From contig VGHB01000012.1 of assembly GCA_016868355.1 (NCBI GenBank), forward strand, positions 1-64,000: a stretch of DNA of 64,000 bases, given 5' to 3'. Numbering within the stretch: position 1 is the first letter of the stretch; every line of letters begins with the position of its first letter. Position numbers and translations under genes: made by a program. Positions 27,687 through 36,600 of the stretch are shown one piece after another. The notes under the pieces were generated by a model that saw only the letters and a program-made list of their open reading frames with translations, made no database searches and had not been told where the DNA came from. This stretch comes from Betaproteobacteria bacterium. GTDB taxonomy: Bacteria; Pseudomonadota; Gammaproteobacteria; Burkholderiales; Burkholderiaceae_C.

Positions 27687-28823
27687 ATGAACACGACAAT
27701 ATTCAACACCCGTCGCCGCCTTTTGCGCCATGGCTTGGCCGCCGCCCTGCCCTGGTCTGTCGCATGGCCGTTGTGCGCAAGGGCCCAAGCCCCGTCATCA
27801 GGTGCCCTAAAGGAGCCCCTGCCGGCCAGGGGCGGCGCGGCGAGCGGGATAGGTGAACGGGTGAAGGTGACCTTTGCCACCAACTGGAAGGCACAGGCGG
27901 CGCATGGGGGCTTCTACCAAGCAGTGGCCGACGGCACCTATCAAAGACTGGGCTTGGAGGTAAACATCCTCCAGGGCGGTCCGTCGGTGAACAACCGCCC
28001 GCTGCTGCCAGCCGGGCGGATCGACTTCTTAATGACGGGCAACCTCCTGCACAGTTTTGACAACCTGCGCAACCAAGTGCCCACGGTGGTGGTGGCGGCC
28101 CTCTTCCAAAAGGACCCGCAGGCCCTCATGGCCCATCCGGGCCAGGGTTATGAATCCTTTGAGGCACTGCGCCGCGCACCGGTGGCCTTCATCGCCAAAG
28201 ATGCTCAGTTCACCTGGTGGGCCTGGCTCAAAGCCGTCCATGGCTTTCGGGATGAACAACTCAAGCCCTACAACTACAACCTGGGTCCGTGGCTGGCCAA
28301 TCCCAAGTCGATCCAGCAAGGCTATGCCGTTGCCGAGCCCCTGTATGCGCAGCGCCAGGGCGGATTCACCCCCGTGGTGCACCTGCTGGCTGATCACGGG
28401 TTTTCCACCTACAGCACGGTCATCGAAACGCGACGCGATCTGGTGGCCAAGCGGCCCGAGGTGGTGCAAAAGTTCGTAGACGGGTCCATCGTGGGCTGGA
28501 CCCAGTACCTCCATGGCAACCCTCAAGCCGCCCACACCTTGATGCAGCGCGAGAACCCGGACATGGGAGAGGACGAGCTGATGGCGTCGCGGCAACGCTT
28601 GTTGGACGACTCGATTCTGGAAGCAGGCGACGCGCTCAAACTGGGTATAGGCACGATGAAGCGAGAACGGGCGGCTGACTTCCTGCAGCAAATGGTGCGA
28701 GCTGGCCTTTATAAGCCGTCGCAGCTTGATGTGGGCGCTGTGCTGGTCGAGGATTTCGTCAACCGCGGCGTCGGGCTTGACCTGCGCCGGCGCCTGCTGC
28801 AGGCGCGGCAAACCCCCAGGTAA
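27687..28823 (+). CDS. NMT1/THI5-like ABC transporter substrate-binding protein
   Basis: This 378-aa protein has a twin-arginine-like signal (TRRRLLRHGLAAALPWSVAWPLCARA), so it is probably exported by Tat. The periplasmic binding fold follows: VTFATNWKAQAAHGGFYQAVADGTYQRLGLEVNI is the usual opening of the NMT1/THI5 family, and the ligand loop GGPSVNNRPLL is visible. Relatives bind riboflavin, pyrimidines of thiamine synthesis or other aromatics; the ligand here cannot be read. I found no thiamine or flavin riboswitch upstream of the operon. Confidence 0.92.
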   Translation: MNTTIFNTRRRLLRHGLAAALPWSVAWPLCARAQAPSSGALKEPLPARGGAASGIGERVKVTFATNWKAQAAHGGFYQAVADGTYQRLGLEVNILQGGPSVNNRPLLPAGRIDFLMTGNLLHSFDNLRNQVPTVVVAALFQKDPQALMAHPGQGYESFEALRRAPVAFIAKDAQFTWWAWLKAVHGFRDEQLKPYNYNLGPWLANPKSIQQGYAVAEPLYAQRQGGFTPVVHLLADHGFSTYSTVIETRRDLVAKRPEVVQKFVDGSIVGWTQYLHGNPQAAHTLMQRENPDMGEDELMASRQRLLDDSILEAGDALKLGIGTMKRERAADFLQQMVRAGLYKPSQLDVGAVLVEDFVNRGVGLDLRRRLLQARQTPR

Positions 28824-28878
28824 GTGCACTCCATCGGGCCTGGGCCTTGATTTTGTTGGGCTGGCGTACACTTTTCGC

Positions 28879-29259
28879 ATGTTGAACCAAGAAGAGCCGA
28901 GCCCAGCGGACTCGGAACAGGTGCCAAGCGAGGCTTTGCAATGGACGGAAGCGGCGGCCCTGGATGCGCAACAGCTGCGGGCCTCTGCGCTTCGGCAAGC
29001 CCGTTGGCTGGTGGACTTTTATCGCATCACGCCCGATGAGCTGCGTGCGGCGTCTGCAACCGTGGGCGTATCGAAGGTGCCATCAAGCTCGCAGGCCCAG
29101 CCCGTCAAGTACCGCCACCCTGTCAGCGGAGACACCTGGGACGGCATCGGTCCGCACCCGCAGTGGATGCGACAGGCCCTGCTGCACGACGGCTATCGCG
29201 TCGAAGAACTGCGCGTCAACCACACCCAAGAGGACCAAGATGCCCGGACTTCTGCCTGA
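28879..29259 (+). CDS. H-NS-family DNA-binding protein
   Basis: This 126-aa protein starts at MLNQEEPSP. The first half is an acidic, helical stretch; the second half contains VKYRHPVSGDTWDGIGPHPQWMRQALLHDGY, matching the C-terminal H-NS DNA-binding core (YRDPxTGxTWxGRGxxPxW). The Arg-Gly-Arg hook that reads the AT-rich minor groove is altered to Gly-Ile-Gly. DNA specificity may therefore differ from classical H-NS. The last 20 bases overlap the aminotransferase gene. Confidence 0.78.
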   Translation: MLNQEEPSPADSEQVPSEALQWTEAAALDAQQLRASALRQARWLVDFYRITPDELRAASATVGVSKVPSSSQAQPVKYRHPVSGDTWDGIGPHPQWMRQALLHDGYRVEELRVNHTQEDQDARTSA

Positions 29260-30409
29260 CGTTGACCCAGATGGTCTGCTCGAGTTTTCGGTTGTGTACA
29301 CCGACCGTGCCCTCAACCATATGTCGCGCCGGTTTCAGGGGGTGATGACCGAGATTTCGGGCATCCTGAAGTCGGTTTATCGGGCTCATTCCGCTATTGT
29401 CATGCCTGGAAGTGGTACCTTCGGCATGGAAGCGGTCGCCCGCCAGTTTGCCAGTGGGCGGGCCGTGGTGGTGCTGCGCAATGGTTGGTTTAGCTACCGG
29501 TGGACACAGATTTTTGACATGGGCCACATTCCGGCTTCCAGCCAAGTCCTCAAGGCCAGGCCGGTGGCGCCCGGGACCTGCCAGCCATGGGCACCGGCGC
29601 CACTGAGCGACGTGCTGCAGGCCATACGTACCCAACGACCTGCAGTCTTGTTTGCCCCGCACGTCGAGACCTCTGCAGGCATGATCCTGCCCGACGACTA
29701 CCTGCAGGCGGTGGCGCAGGCCCTGCATGAGCACGATGGCCTGTTGGTCTTGGACTGCATCGCCTCGGGTGCAGCCTGGGTCGACATGCGCACTACAGGC
29801 GTCGATGTCTTGATCAGCGCGCCGCAAAAAGGTTGGTCTGGTTCACCGAGTTGCGCCTTCATCATGCTCAGCGAGCGGGCCCACCGGGCCATCGAGCACA
29901 CGACCAGCACCAGCTTTGCCAGTGACCTGCGCAAGTGGTTGCAGGTCATGCAGACCTATGAGTCGGGTTCACATGTTTACCACACCACAATGCCCACCGA
30001 TGCCTTGCAACGGGTGGCCGCGGTGATGCGCGAAACCCAGGCCTATGGCTTTGACAGGCTCTGCCAAGAGCAATGGGCGTTGGGTCGCGGGGCGCGTCAG
30101 CTGCTGGCTTCGTTTGGCTATGCCAGCGTGGCAGCACCGGGTTTTGAAGCCCCAGGAGTGGTGGTGAGCTACACCGACGACCCTGAGATCCAAAACGCCA
30201 AGAAGTTCCTCGCCTTGGGACTTCAAACAGCAGCAGGTGTTCCCCTGCAGTGTGATGAGGGCCCGGATTTCCGAACCTTCCGTCTGGGATTGTTTGGGTT
30301 GGACAAGTTACACCACCCCGAGCGCACCCTCGAGCACCTGCGCCAGGCGTTGGTGCTGCTTCAGCCACTGGGACGAGAAAAACCTGAGCGCTCCGCGGTC
30401 AGCGCCTAG
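29240..30409 (+). CDS. Class V aminotransferase (alanine-glyoxylate/serine-pyruvate type)
   Basis: Start ATG with AAGAGGA upstream; 389 aa. Class V motifs are VMPGSGTFGMEAVARQF (phosphate-binding loop), FAPHVETSAGMILPDDY, LVLDCIASGAAW (Asp binding the PLP nitrogen) and SAPQKGWSGSPS with Lys197 as the likely PLP lysine. The C-terminal domain carries the substrate arginine region FRTFRLGLFG. It probably transfers an amino group to glyoxylate or a similar oxo-acid. A 2-aminoethylphosphonate transaminase (PhnW) is in the same class, but nothing nearby supports that reading; the phosphonate genes are 28 kb away. Confidence 0.9.
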   Translation: MPGLLPDVDPDGLLEFSVVYTDRALNHMSRRFQGVMTEISGILKSVYRAHSAIVMPGSGTFGMEAVARQFASGRAVVVLRNGWFSYRWTQIFDMGHIPASSQVLKARPVAPGTCQPWAPAPLSDVLQAIRTQRPAVLFAPHVETSAGMILPDDYLQAVAQALHEHDGLLVLDCIASGAAWVDMRTTGVDVLISAPQKGWSGSPSCAFIMLSERAHRAIEHTTSTSFASDLRKWLQVMQTYESGSHVYHTTMPTDALQRVAAVMRETQAYGFDRLCQEQWALGRGARQLLASFGYASVAAPGFEAPGVVVSYTDDPEIQNAKKFLALGLQTAAGVPLQCDEGPDFRTFRLGLFGLDKLHHPERTLEHLRQALVLLQPLGREKPERSAVSA

Positions 30410-30447
30410 CTCGCCAACGCCTCATTGGCCTGGGGCAGTCCTGTGGT

Positions 30448-31467
30448 TCAGGCTGCGGGCATGATTGGCACAGTCAGTCGGCGGGCGCGCAACTGCCCGC
30501 AGCCCCCTTCGACGTCTTGGCCTGCTGACCGGCGCAACCGGGTGTAGACGCCCCGCCGGTTCAGGCTGCGCGCGAGCTCAGCTGCATGCTCCCAGCTGGG
30601 CCTGCGGAACCCGCTGCCTTGTACTTCGTTGAATGGAATCAGGTTGAGCATCATGCGCCGCCCTTTAAGCAGCGCGACGATGCCCTGCACTTCGTCGCGT
30701 GAGTCGTTGATGCCCTCCAACAATGTCCACTGCACCTGAACCGGATAGCCGCTGGACTCGGCGTACTCAGATGCGGCCTGTACCAAGGCCTCGGGGCTGA
30801 GGTCCGGCGCACGGGGCAGGAGGATGCGGCGCAATGCGTGATTCGTGGTATGCAGTGATAAGGCAAGGGCTGGCTTGATGCGGCGTTGAGCCAAGGCCTC
30901 AAAAGCGCGCAGGTCCCCTACCGTTGAAAACACCAGTTGTTTGTGGCCAATCTGGGCCTCTTGCCCCAGGACATCAATGGCTTCCAGCACGGCGTGCAGG
31001 TTGTGCGCTGGCTCGCCCATGCCCATGAAGACCACTTTGCGCACCGGGGTCAGGGACCTTGCGTGGACCACCTGGGCCACGATCTCTGCACTGCCCAGCT
31101 GCCGGATCAGCCCATCCCGGCCGGTCATGCAAAAGCTGCAGCCCACGGCGCAGCCGATTTGAGTGGACACGCAGACACCCTGCCGAGGCAGCAAGACCGT
31201 CTCCACCGTTTTGCCGTCGCGCAGTGCAAGCAGCAACCGCCGCGACCCATCGTCTGCCGGGTGCCCCGAAACCGGCTGCAGCAGCTGTCCAAGCTCGGCC
31301 AGCAGCGCCGGCGCACGTTGCAGCATGAGCCGGGGGAAGTAGCGCTCGGGCAGCGCGCGGCCTGCCGACAAAGGCCGCCGGTGTGTCCAGGCCCTCAGGA
31401 AACGGGCGATGTGAGCCGGCCCAGCCCCTGCCTCGGACAGCCTGGCGCGCAAATCAGCGATGTTCAT
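30448..31467 (-). CDS. RlmN/Cfr-family radical SAM RNA methyltransferase
   Basis: This 339-aa protein has the radical SAM cysteines CAVGCSFCMTG, the family motifs VVFMGMGEPAHNL and LALSLHTTNHALRR, and C-terminal DVEGGCGQLRA containing the second reactive cysteine. RlmN methylates C2 of A2503 in 23S rRNA and A37 of some tRNAs. The sequence around the cluster (GRDGLIRQLGSAEI instead of the usual GFQGLxRNLTxGEI) and the short N terminus suggest a paralogue rather than the housekeeping rlmN. Target unknown. Confidence 0.88.
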   Translation of the reverse strand: MNIADLRARLSEAGAGPAHIARFLRAWTHRRPLSAGRALPERYFPRLMLQRAPALLAELGQLLQPVSGHPADDGSRRLLLALRDGKTVETVLLPRQGVCVSTQIGCAVGCSFCMTGRDGLIRQLGSAEIVAQVVHARSLTPVRKVVFMGMGEPAHNLHAVLEAIDVLGQEAQIGHKQLVFSTVGDLRAFEALAQRRIKPALALSLHTTNHALRRILLPRAPDLSPEALVQAASEYAESSGYPVQVQWTLLEGINDSRDEVQGIVALLKGRRMMLNLIPFNEVQGSGFRRPSWEHAAELARSLNRRGVYTRLRRSAGQDVEGGCGQLRARRLTVPIMPAA

Positions 31468-31563
31468 AGACTAGGGTATTCCCTGAATTTTACAGAGCTG
31501 CGCGGATTGTCAACCAAGCTGGATCAGCCGGCGTTGTGGATCCATTGGTATTGCATCATCACC

Positions 31564-31764
31564 ATGAATTCCAGCCGCAGCTCGAACCCCCTGAACCGCC
31601 TGGGCACTGACCTACCCCGATTGCTCGACCATCCCACACCTGACGGCGGGGGCCGCGACAAGGGCTCCAAGTCGCTGGACCGCTTCGAGGTCTGGCATCA
31701 CCACAACAGCCTGCGTCGCCCTGCCGAATGGGCCTTGATGCTGCAGTTTGACCAGCGCCGCTAG
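31564..31764 (+). CDS. Small hypothetical protein (66 aa)
   Basis: An ATG-initiated frame of 66 codons with very strong GC preference at third positions, as in genuine genes of this window. The product is polar and basic (begins MNSSRSSNPLNRLGTDLPRLL, later KSLDRFEVWHHHNSLRRPAEW). There is no signal peptide or membrane segment and no motif I recognise. It sits alone in the gap between the rlmN-like gene (divergent) and the convergent recD. No ribosome site is obvious. The rest of this 316-bp gap holds nothing I can support. Confidence 0.5.
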   Translation: MNSSRSSNPLNRLGTDLPRLLDHPTPDGGGRDKGSKSLDRFEVWHHHNSLRRPAEWALMLQFDQRR

Positions 31765-31783
31765 TTGCCACGGACCGCTAGGT

Positions 31784-33685
31784 TCACGGAGTTTCCATCA
31801 GGCGGGCCTTCAGTCCACTCATGCGCCGGGTGCTTCGCCCGGCGGCCATCGCCAGGACCGATGGATTGGGCAACCACCACGACAAGGCGTTCTTCGCCCG
31901 TGTCAGCCCGGTATACAGCAGTTCTCTGCACAGCACCGGATGGTCTGAATCGGGCAGGACCAGCAAAACACGATTGAATTCCGAACCCTGGCTTTTGTGG
32001 ATGGTCATGGCAAAGGCCGGCTCGTGCGGCGGCAGACGCGACACCCCCACGAAGCGCAACTCATGGCCGGCCATCCATGCAAACCGAGCCCCAGAACCCG
32101 GGCCGCACAGGACCACGCCTACGTCGCCGTTGCGCAGACCGGTGGCGTCGTCGTTGCGGGTGACCATCAGCACCCGGCCGTGGGGCCAAGGTTCCCGAAG
32201 GTTCAAGAGCCCCCGCGCCGCCATCGCCTGCTCGAGATCACGGTTCAGCTCCTCGACACCCCAAGGCCCTTGCCGCACCGCGGCCAAAACGCGAAATTGG
32301 TCCAAATTCAGCAACAACTGGCGCACCGCCGGATCAAAACCGGCGACCTGGGTATCCCCACTGCTCGCAGCGTTTTTTCGACCTAGGGCTTCAAAATAAG
32401 CGCCCCACCCGCTTGGGCCCAGCGCGGCCTCTAGCAAGGCCTTGCGGTCACGATAGGCGACGGATTCAATCTCGCGCAGCACATGAGGGTCCTGGGCCAG
32501 AAGGCCGCGTGCCCATGAACCAATGGTGCCGTCGAAGCGGCGGCTGTGCTGCAGTGCCGAATGCGCGGGGTGTTGTCGAAGGGCCGCGCACAGATCAGAC
32601 AAGATGGAGCCGGCTTCCACCGAAGACAGCTGTGAGGAATCGCCGATCAGCACCAGGCGTGCCTGGGGCTGCAGGTGCTGCAACAGCTCGTCCATCAGCT
32701 CCAGATCAAGCATGGACGCCTCATCGATCATCAGCAACCCCACCTGGGCTGACTTGCCAAGGGGATCACCGGATTCTTCAAACCCGCATGGGCCGCCCAG
32801 GGCTCTCATCGGCAACGCGCGTTCGGCCCGCCCCCAATCCGCCAAGAGCGCATGAACCGTCTTGGGCGGCTCAATGGACGCCCAGGCCTCATCCCAAAAG
32901 GCCTCCGGCAAGCTGCGGCCACGCAACTGGCCCCAGGCGTACTCCAGGGCTTGACGCAACCGAGCAGCTGCCTTGCCTGTGGGTGCAGCCAAGGCCACGC
33001 GGATCGGCGGGCTGCCCGGCGCCCGCAGCGCTTGCAGCAGCGCAATCAGCCGAGCTGCGGTGTAGGTCTTGCCCGTGCCAGGCCCGCCGGTCACAACCGC
33101 CAAGGGCGTATGGGCTGCCCGGCGACAGGCCTCTTGTTGGTCGGCGCTCGAATGCGGTTGCAGATCATCAAACCAGGTCTGCAAGAGCTGATCGGCGCTG
33201 TGTTCCTCGGCAGCGCTGAGGGGAGTGCGGGCCTGCGCCCGCTGCACCAGGGACTGGGCCACCCGAACCTCGGCGGCCAACAGGCGGGGCATGTACAGGT
33301 GTCCAAGGTCCCACCGCAGCAGCCCGGTGTCCATCACGGCCTGCGCCACGGCGGATTGCTCGGCGTTGGCATGCAGGCCGTGGACCTCGGCGGGCGCTTT
33401 GAGCACCCACTGCTGCACGAAGGACTTCAATTCCCCTTGCAGCTTGGAATCCACCGGCTCCAAGAGATCAAGGCCCTGCGGCCCTTGAAGCGCGGACCAA
33501 TCCAATGCCACATGCCCCCGCGCGTGCGCACGGCTCACCAGGGCGATGGCCGCACACCACCACTGCACTGAAGAGGAAGCTTGATGGTGGCCACGTTCGG
33601 ATAAATGGCGACGCATCAAGTCGGCCAACTCCACGTCCAGGTGTGCCAATCCGTGGGCCAGTGAGGGTGTCAAAGGCATCACCAT
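31784..33685 (-). CDS. recD: Exodeoxyribonuclease V subunit alpha (RecD)
   Basis: The start is the ATG overlapping the recB stop (MVMPLTPSLAHGLAHLDVEL), giving 633 aa, close to E. coli RecD (608). It is an SF1 helicase: Walker A VVTGGPGTGKTYTAARL near 195-210, the RecD N-terminal region before it, LLMIDEASMLDLELMDELL (motif II), LIGDSSQLSSVEAGSIL (motif III), and MTIHKSQGSEF with YTGLTRAKN (motifs V-VI). RecD is the fast 5'-3' motor of RecBCD that processes double-strand ends. The open frame extends 137 codons upstream but only antiparallel to recB's own frame, so that part is not coding. Confidence 0.96.
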   Translation of the reverse strand: MVMPLTPSLAHGLAHLDVELADLMRRHLSERGHHQASSSVQWWCAAIALVSRAHARGHVALDWSALQGPQGLDLLEPVDSKLQGELKSFVQQWVLKAPAEVHGLHANAEQSAVAQAVMDTGLLRWDLGHLYMPRLLAAEVRVAQSLVQRAQARTPLSAAEEHSADQLLQTWFDDLQPHSSADQQEACRRAAHTPLAVVTGGPGTGKTYTAARLIALLQALRAPGSPPIRVALAAPTGKAAARLRQALEYAWGQLRGRSLPEAFWDEAWASIEPPKTVHALLADWGRAERALPMRALGGPCGFEESGDPLGKSAQVGLLMIDEASMLDLELMDELLQHLQPQARLVLIGDSSQLSSVEAGSILSDLCAALRQHPAHSALQHSRRFDGTIGSWARGLLAQDPHVLREIESVAYRDRKALLEAALGPSGWGAYFEALGRKNAASSGDTQVAGFDPAVRQLLLNLDQFRVLAAVRQGPWGVEELNRDLEQAMAARGLLNLREPWPHGRVLMVTRNDDATGLRNGDVGVVLCGPGSGARFAWMAGHELRFVGVSRLPPHEPAFAMTIHKSQGSEFNRVLLVLPDSDHPVLCRELLYTGLTRAKNALSWWLPNPSVLAMAAGRSTRRMSGLKARLMETP

Positions 33686-36600
33686 GGCTGGTCCTGTAGA
33701 GTGTCCATCTGGCCCATCATCTGGTCCAGGGGGTCGAGCCAATGTGCCTGTGCCTTCACGCTGAGCAAGTGCCCGCCGGGCTGGTCGATGCCGCGCAAGA
33801 ACAGAAAATGTGCGCTGCCCAGGTGGGTGGCTGGGCAGTAGGCCTGGCCCAAGCGTGAACGCAGCAAACGGTGCAAGGCCAAGAGATACAGCGCAGCCTG
33901 GAGGTCGTAGCGGTGCTGCAGCACCGCAGCCTTGAGCGCCGCAGGGGTATAGCCCGCCGGCCCATCGCCCAGACGGTTGGACTTGTAGTCGAACACCTCT
34001 AAGCGTCCCTGGCACTGCACCACCAGGTCTGCGAATCCCATGAGCAAGCCCTCCAGCGCTTGAGGCTTGAGGGCCGGCCGCGCCTCGCCCGGCCACAGGT
34101 GCTCCTGCAAGAGCCCATCCAGCGCCCGGGTGTCCAGCGCCTGAATGGGCATCCAGAACTCCAGTTCAGCCCGCATCAGCGGCAGATCGCACAGGCTCTG
34201 TCCACCTGGTAACAACGGCTGACGTACCACCTGATGCAGCCAGGCTTCGACTTGCGGGGTGTACGCAGACCAAACGCTGCGCCCCAGACGGGCCTGCAGG
34301 GACTGTGACCAACTGCCCCGGGCTCGCGTATCGAAACCCGACTCAGCGCCCAATTCCAGACACTCGTGCAAGAGTTGGCCAAAGTCAGCACTCGAGGGCC
34401 AAGCGTGCCAAGGCCCTCCTGCCTGGAGTCGTAAGGGGGCGCCTGGCGCCAGCACGGTAGACGACTCCTCGTTTTCATCCCAACGCAGTTCTCGCCAGGG
34501 GCACAGGTGCTCACCGGCGCCCTGCGCAATGGCCGAATAGCTGGCGACGCGCCAATGGCGCTGCACGGGGTGTAAGACGGCGCGCGCTGGACGTGGCTCG
34601 AGTCTGGGGGGCGTGTCCAAGTCGGCTGCCCGGTCAGGTATCGTCATGCATGCCGGCCAAATCGCTTGGGCCTCAGGCAAAACCACTTCAAGGTGTACCC
34701 AACCCCTAGGGCCGGGTGAGGGATCACGCTGAACACACTGGGCCTGTAAGGTGCTCCACAGGGAGCTCAAGTCCTGAACCACCTCGTCGTCGGTTCGGCG
34801 CACGCCCGCACCGGAAACCCAATGTCCAAGTGCCGTGCGGTGCCAGTTCTGCGCCTGCTTTGGATGGGGCTTGCGCGGCACGGCTCCCAGCCACACCTGA
34901 TGCACCGCACGGGTAAGCGCCACATAGAGCAGGCGAACGTCTTCGCGCAGCGTTTCACAATGACCGTCGTTGTTGAGTGTGTCTTCTGCTGCGTTGCTGT
35001 CCTCACCGTCGGCAGGCCCTGTCGCTGCACTTGGGGTCGGTGCCGCCCAATGCCACTGGCCATCTTGGTAGATCAGGCTGGTGTCGTTCTTGTCTGAGGC
35101 ATTGGGGCTGCTGCTGACGCCGAACGGCAACCAGACCACCGGGTACTGCAGGCCCTTAGACTTGTGAATGGTGACGATCTGCACCACATCCGCCTGGCTC
35201 TCAAGGCGAAGCAGCGTGGCATCGCGCAAGCCAGGAGTAGTCTTCAGGGCTGCATCGGGGTCTGCCAACACATGGGCGTAGGCCCTGACCAATTCCGGGG
35301 GGCTTGGGTGCTGTGCACTCAATGATTCCAGCCACTCGGCCAGGTGAAAAAGGTTTGTCAGGCGGCGCTCTCCCTGAGGAGACAGCGGGGCTCGGGCCAC
35401 CAAACCTTCTTCGCGAATGAAGTGACGCAAGGCTGCCATCACGCCCTGCTGGGCCCATTGCTGGGCGCAGGCCTGAAGTCCTTGGATACGCGCATCCCAT
35501 AGGCGCTCGTCGTCGTGCTCAGCCAGCAATTGCCGCAGGGGTAGCCCCACCGTCTCGGAGGCCCAAACACGGCGTGCGCGCTCAAGGCTGCGCGGTTCCA
35601 AGAGGGCCTGCAGAAGGTGCAGGATGTCCAGCGCTTCCGTCGACTCCAACACCGATTCACGTTCAGACAAGAAGACGCTGGCACATCCTTGGTCGCGCAG
35701 CGCTTGTGCCATCACCTGTGCTTCAGTGCGGCTGCGAACCAGGACGCAGCAGTCCTGTGGGCGCAGTCGGCGCAGCGAGCCATCCTGGGCTTGGAACCCA
35801 ACTCTTGGGTGCGACAGCATCCAGGCGATCTGGTGCGCTGCTCTCGCAGCGTCGCGGCTGCGGCCGTCAGTGGACCCTACAGCCTTGGCTTGTGTCCATG
35901 CACACAGCACCGGCATTGCATGGCCCTCGCACACCAGGCGCTCGTGTGGCCCCTCAGACTGCACCGGCAGGACCGGCACTTCGTCGCCATGCAAAAAGGC
36001 CCTCAGTACCGCTGACCCTTGGTTGAAGGACTCGCCTAAATCGGGTCTATGTTGATCAGCGTGCGAAAGCCAGGTGTTCAATGCAGTAACCAATGGGCGA
36101 ACCGAGCGGCGGTTGCAGTCCAAGGTGTGCAAGCGCTGAGCCAGGCGGCGGCGCACACGCAGGTAGCTGTGGATGTCTGCGCCTCGAAATCCGTAGATCG
36201 ACTGCTTGGGATCCCCAATGAACAGCAACGCGTGGTCTGTGCTGTGGGGCTGCGGATAGACCTGCTCAAACAAGGCCAACTGGGCGGGTGAGGTGTCTTG
36301 GAACTCGTCGATCAAGGCCACCGGAAATTGCTGAGCGATCTGTATGGCCACCGCTGGCTGCTGAGCTAGAGACCGTGTCACTTGGCTCAGAAGGTCATCG
36401 AATGTACAGACCGACTGTTGCTGCTTGCGCCGCTGCAAAGCCTGGGCGACCCACCCCAGAGCATGGTTCAACACCACGGCATGCGCCTGCGGCAACGCAT
36501 CCAGAGCATGCACAAGCTGCTCAAAGGCCACACTCCAAGCCGGCAAGTCCCGCTCATCTGCCGGCGCAGTGGCACGGCTGTGCAGCCGCATCAAGCCCAC

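Noticed and set aside
29240-30409. 2-aminoethylphosphonate transaminase PhnW
   Set aside because: Same fold class, but no phosphonate genes are adjacent and the motifs fit the general alanine-glyoxylate group equally well; kept as a class V aminotransferase.
30937-31563. Plus-strand coding frame across the rlmN-like gene
   Set aside because: It is antisense to a well-supported radical SAM gene; only the final 66 codons (from 31564), which lie outside that gene, were kept as a possible small CDS.
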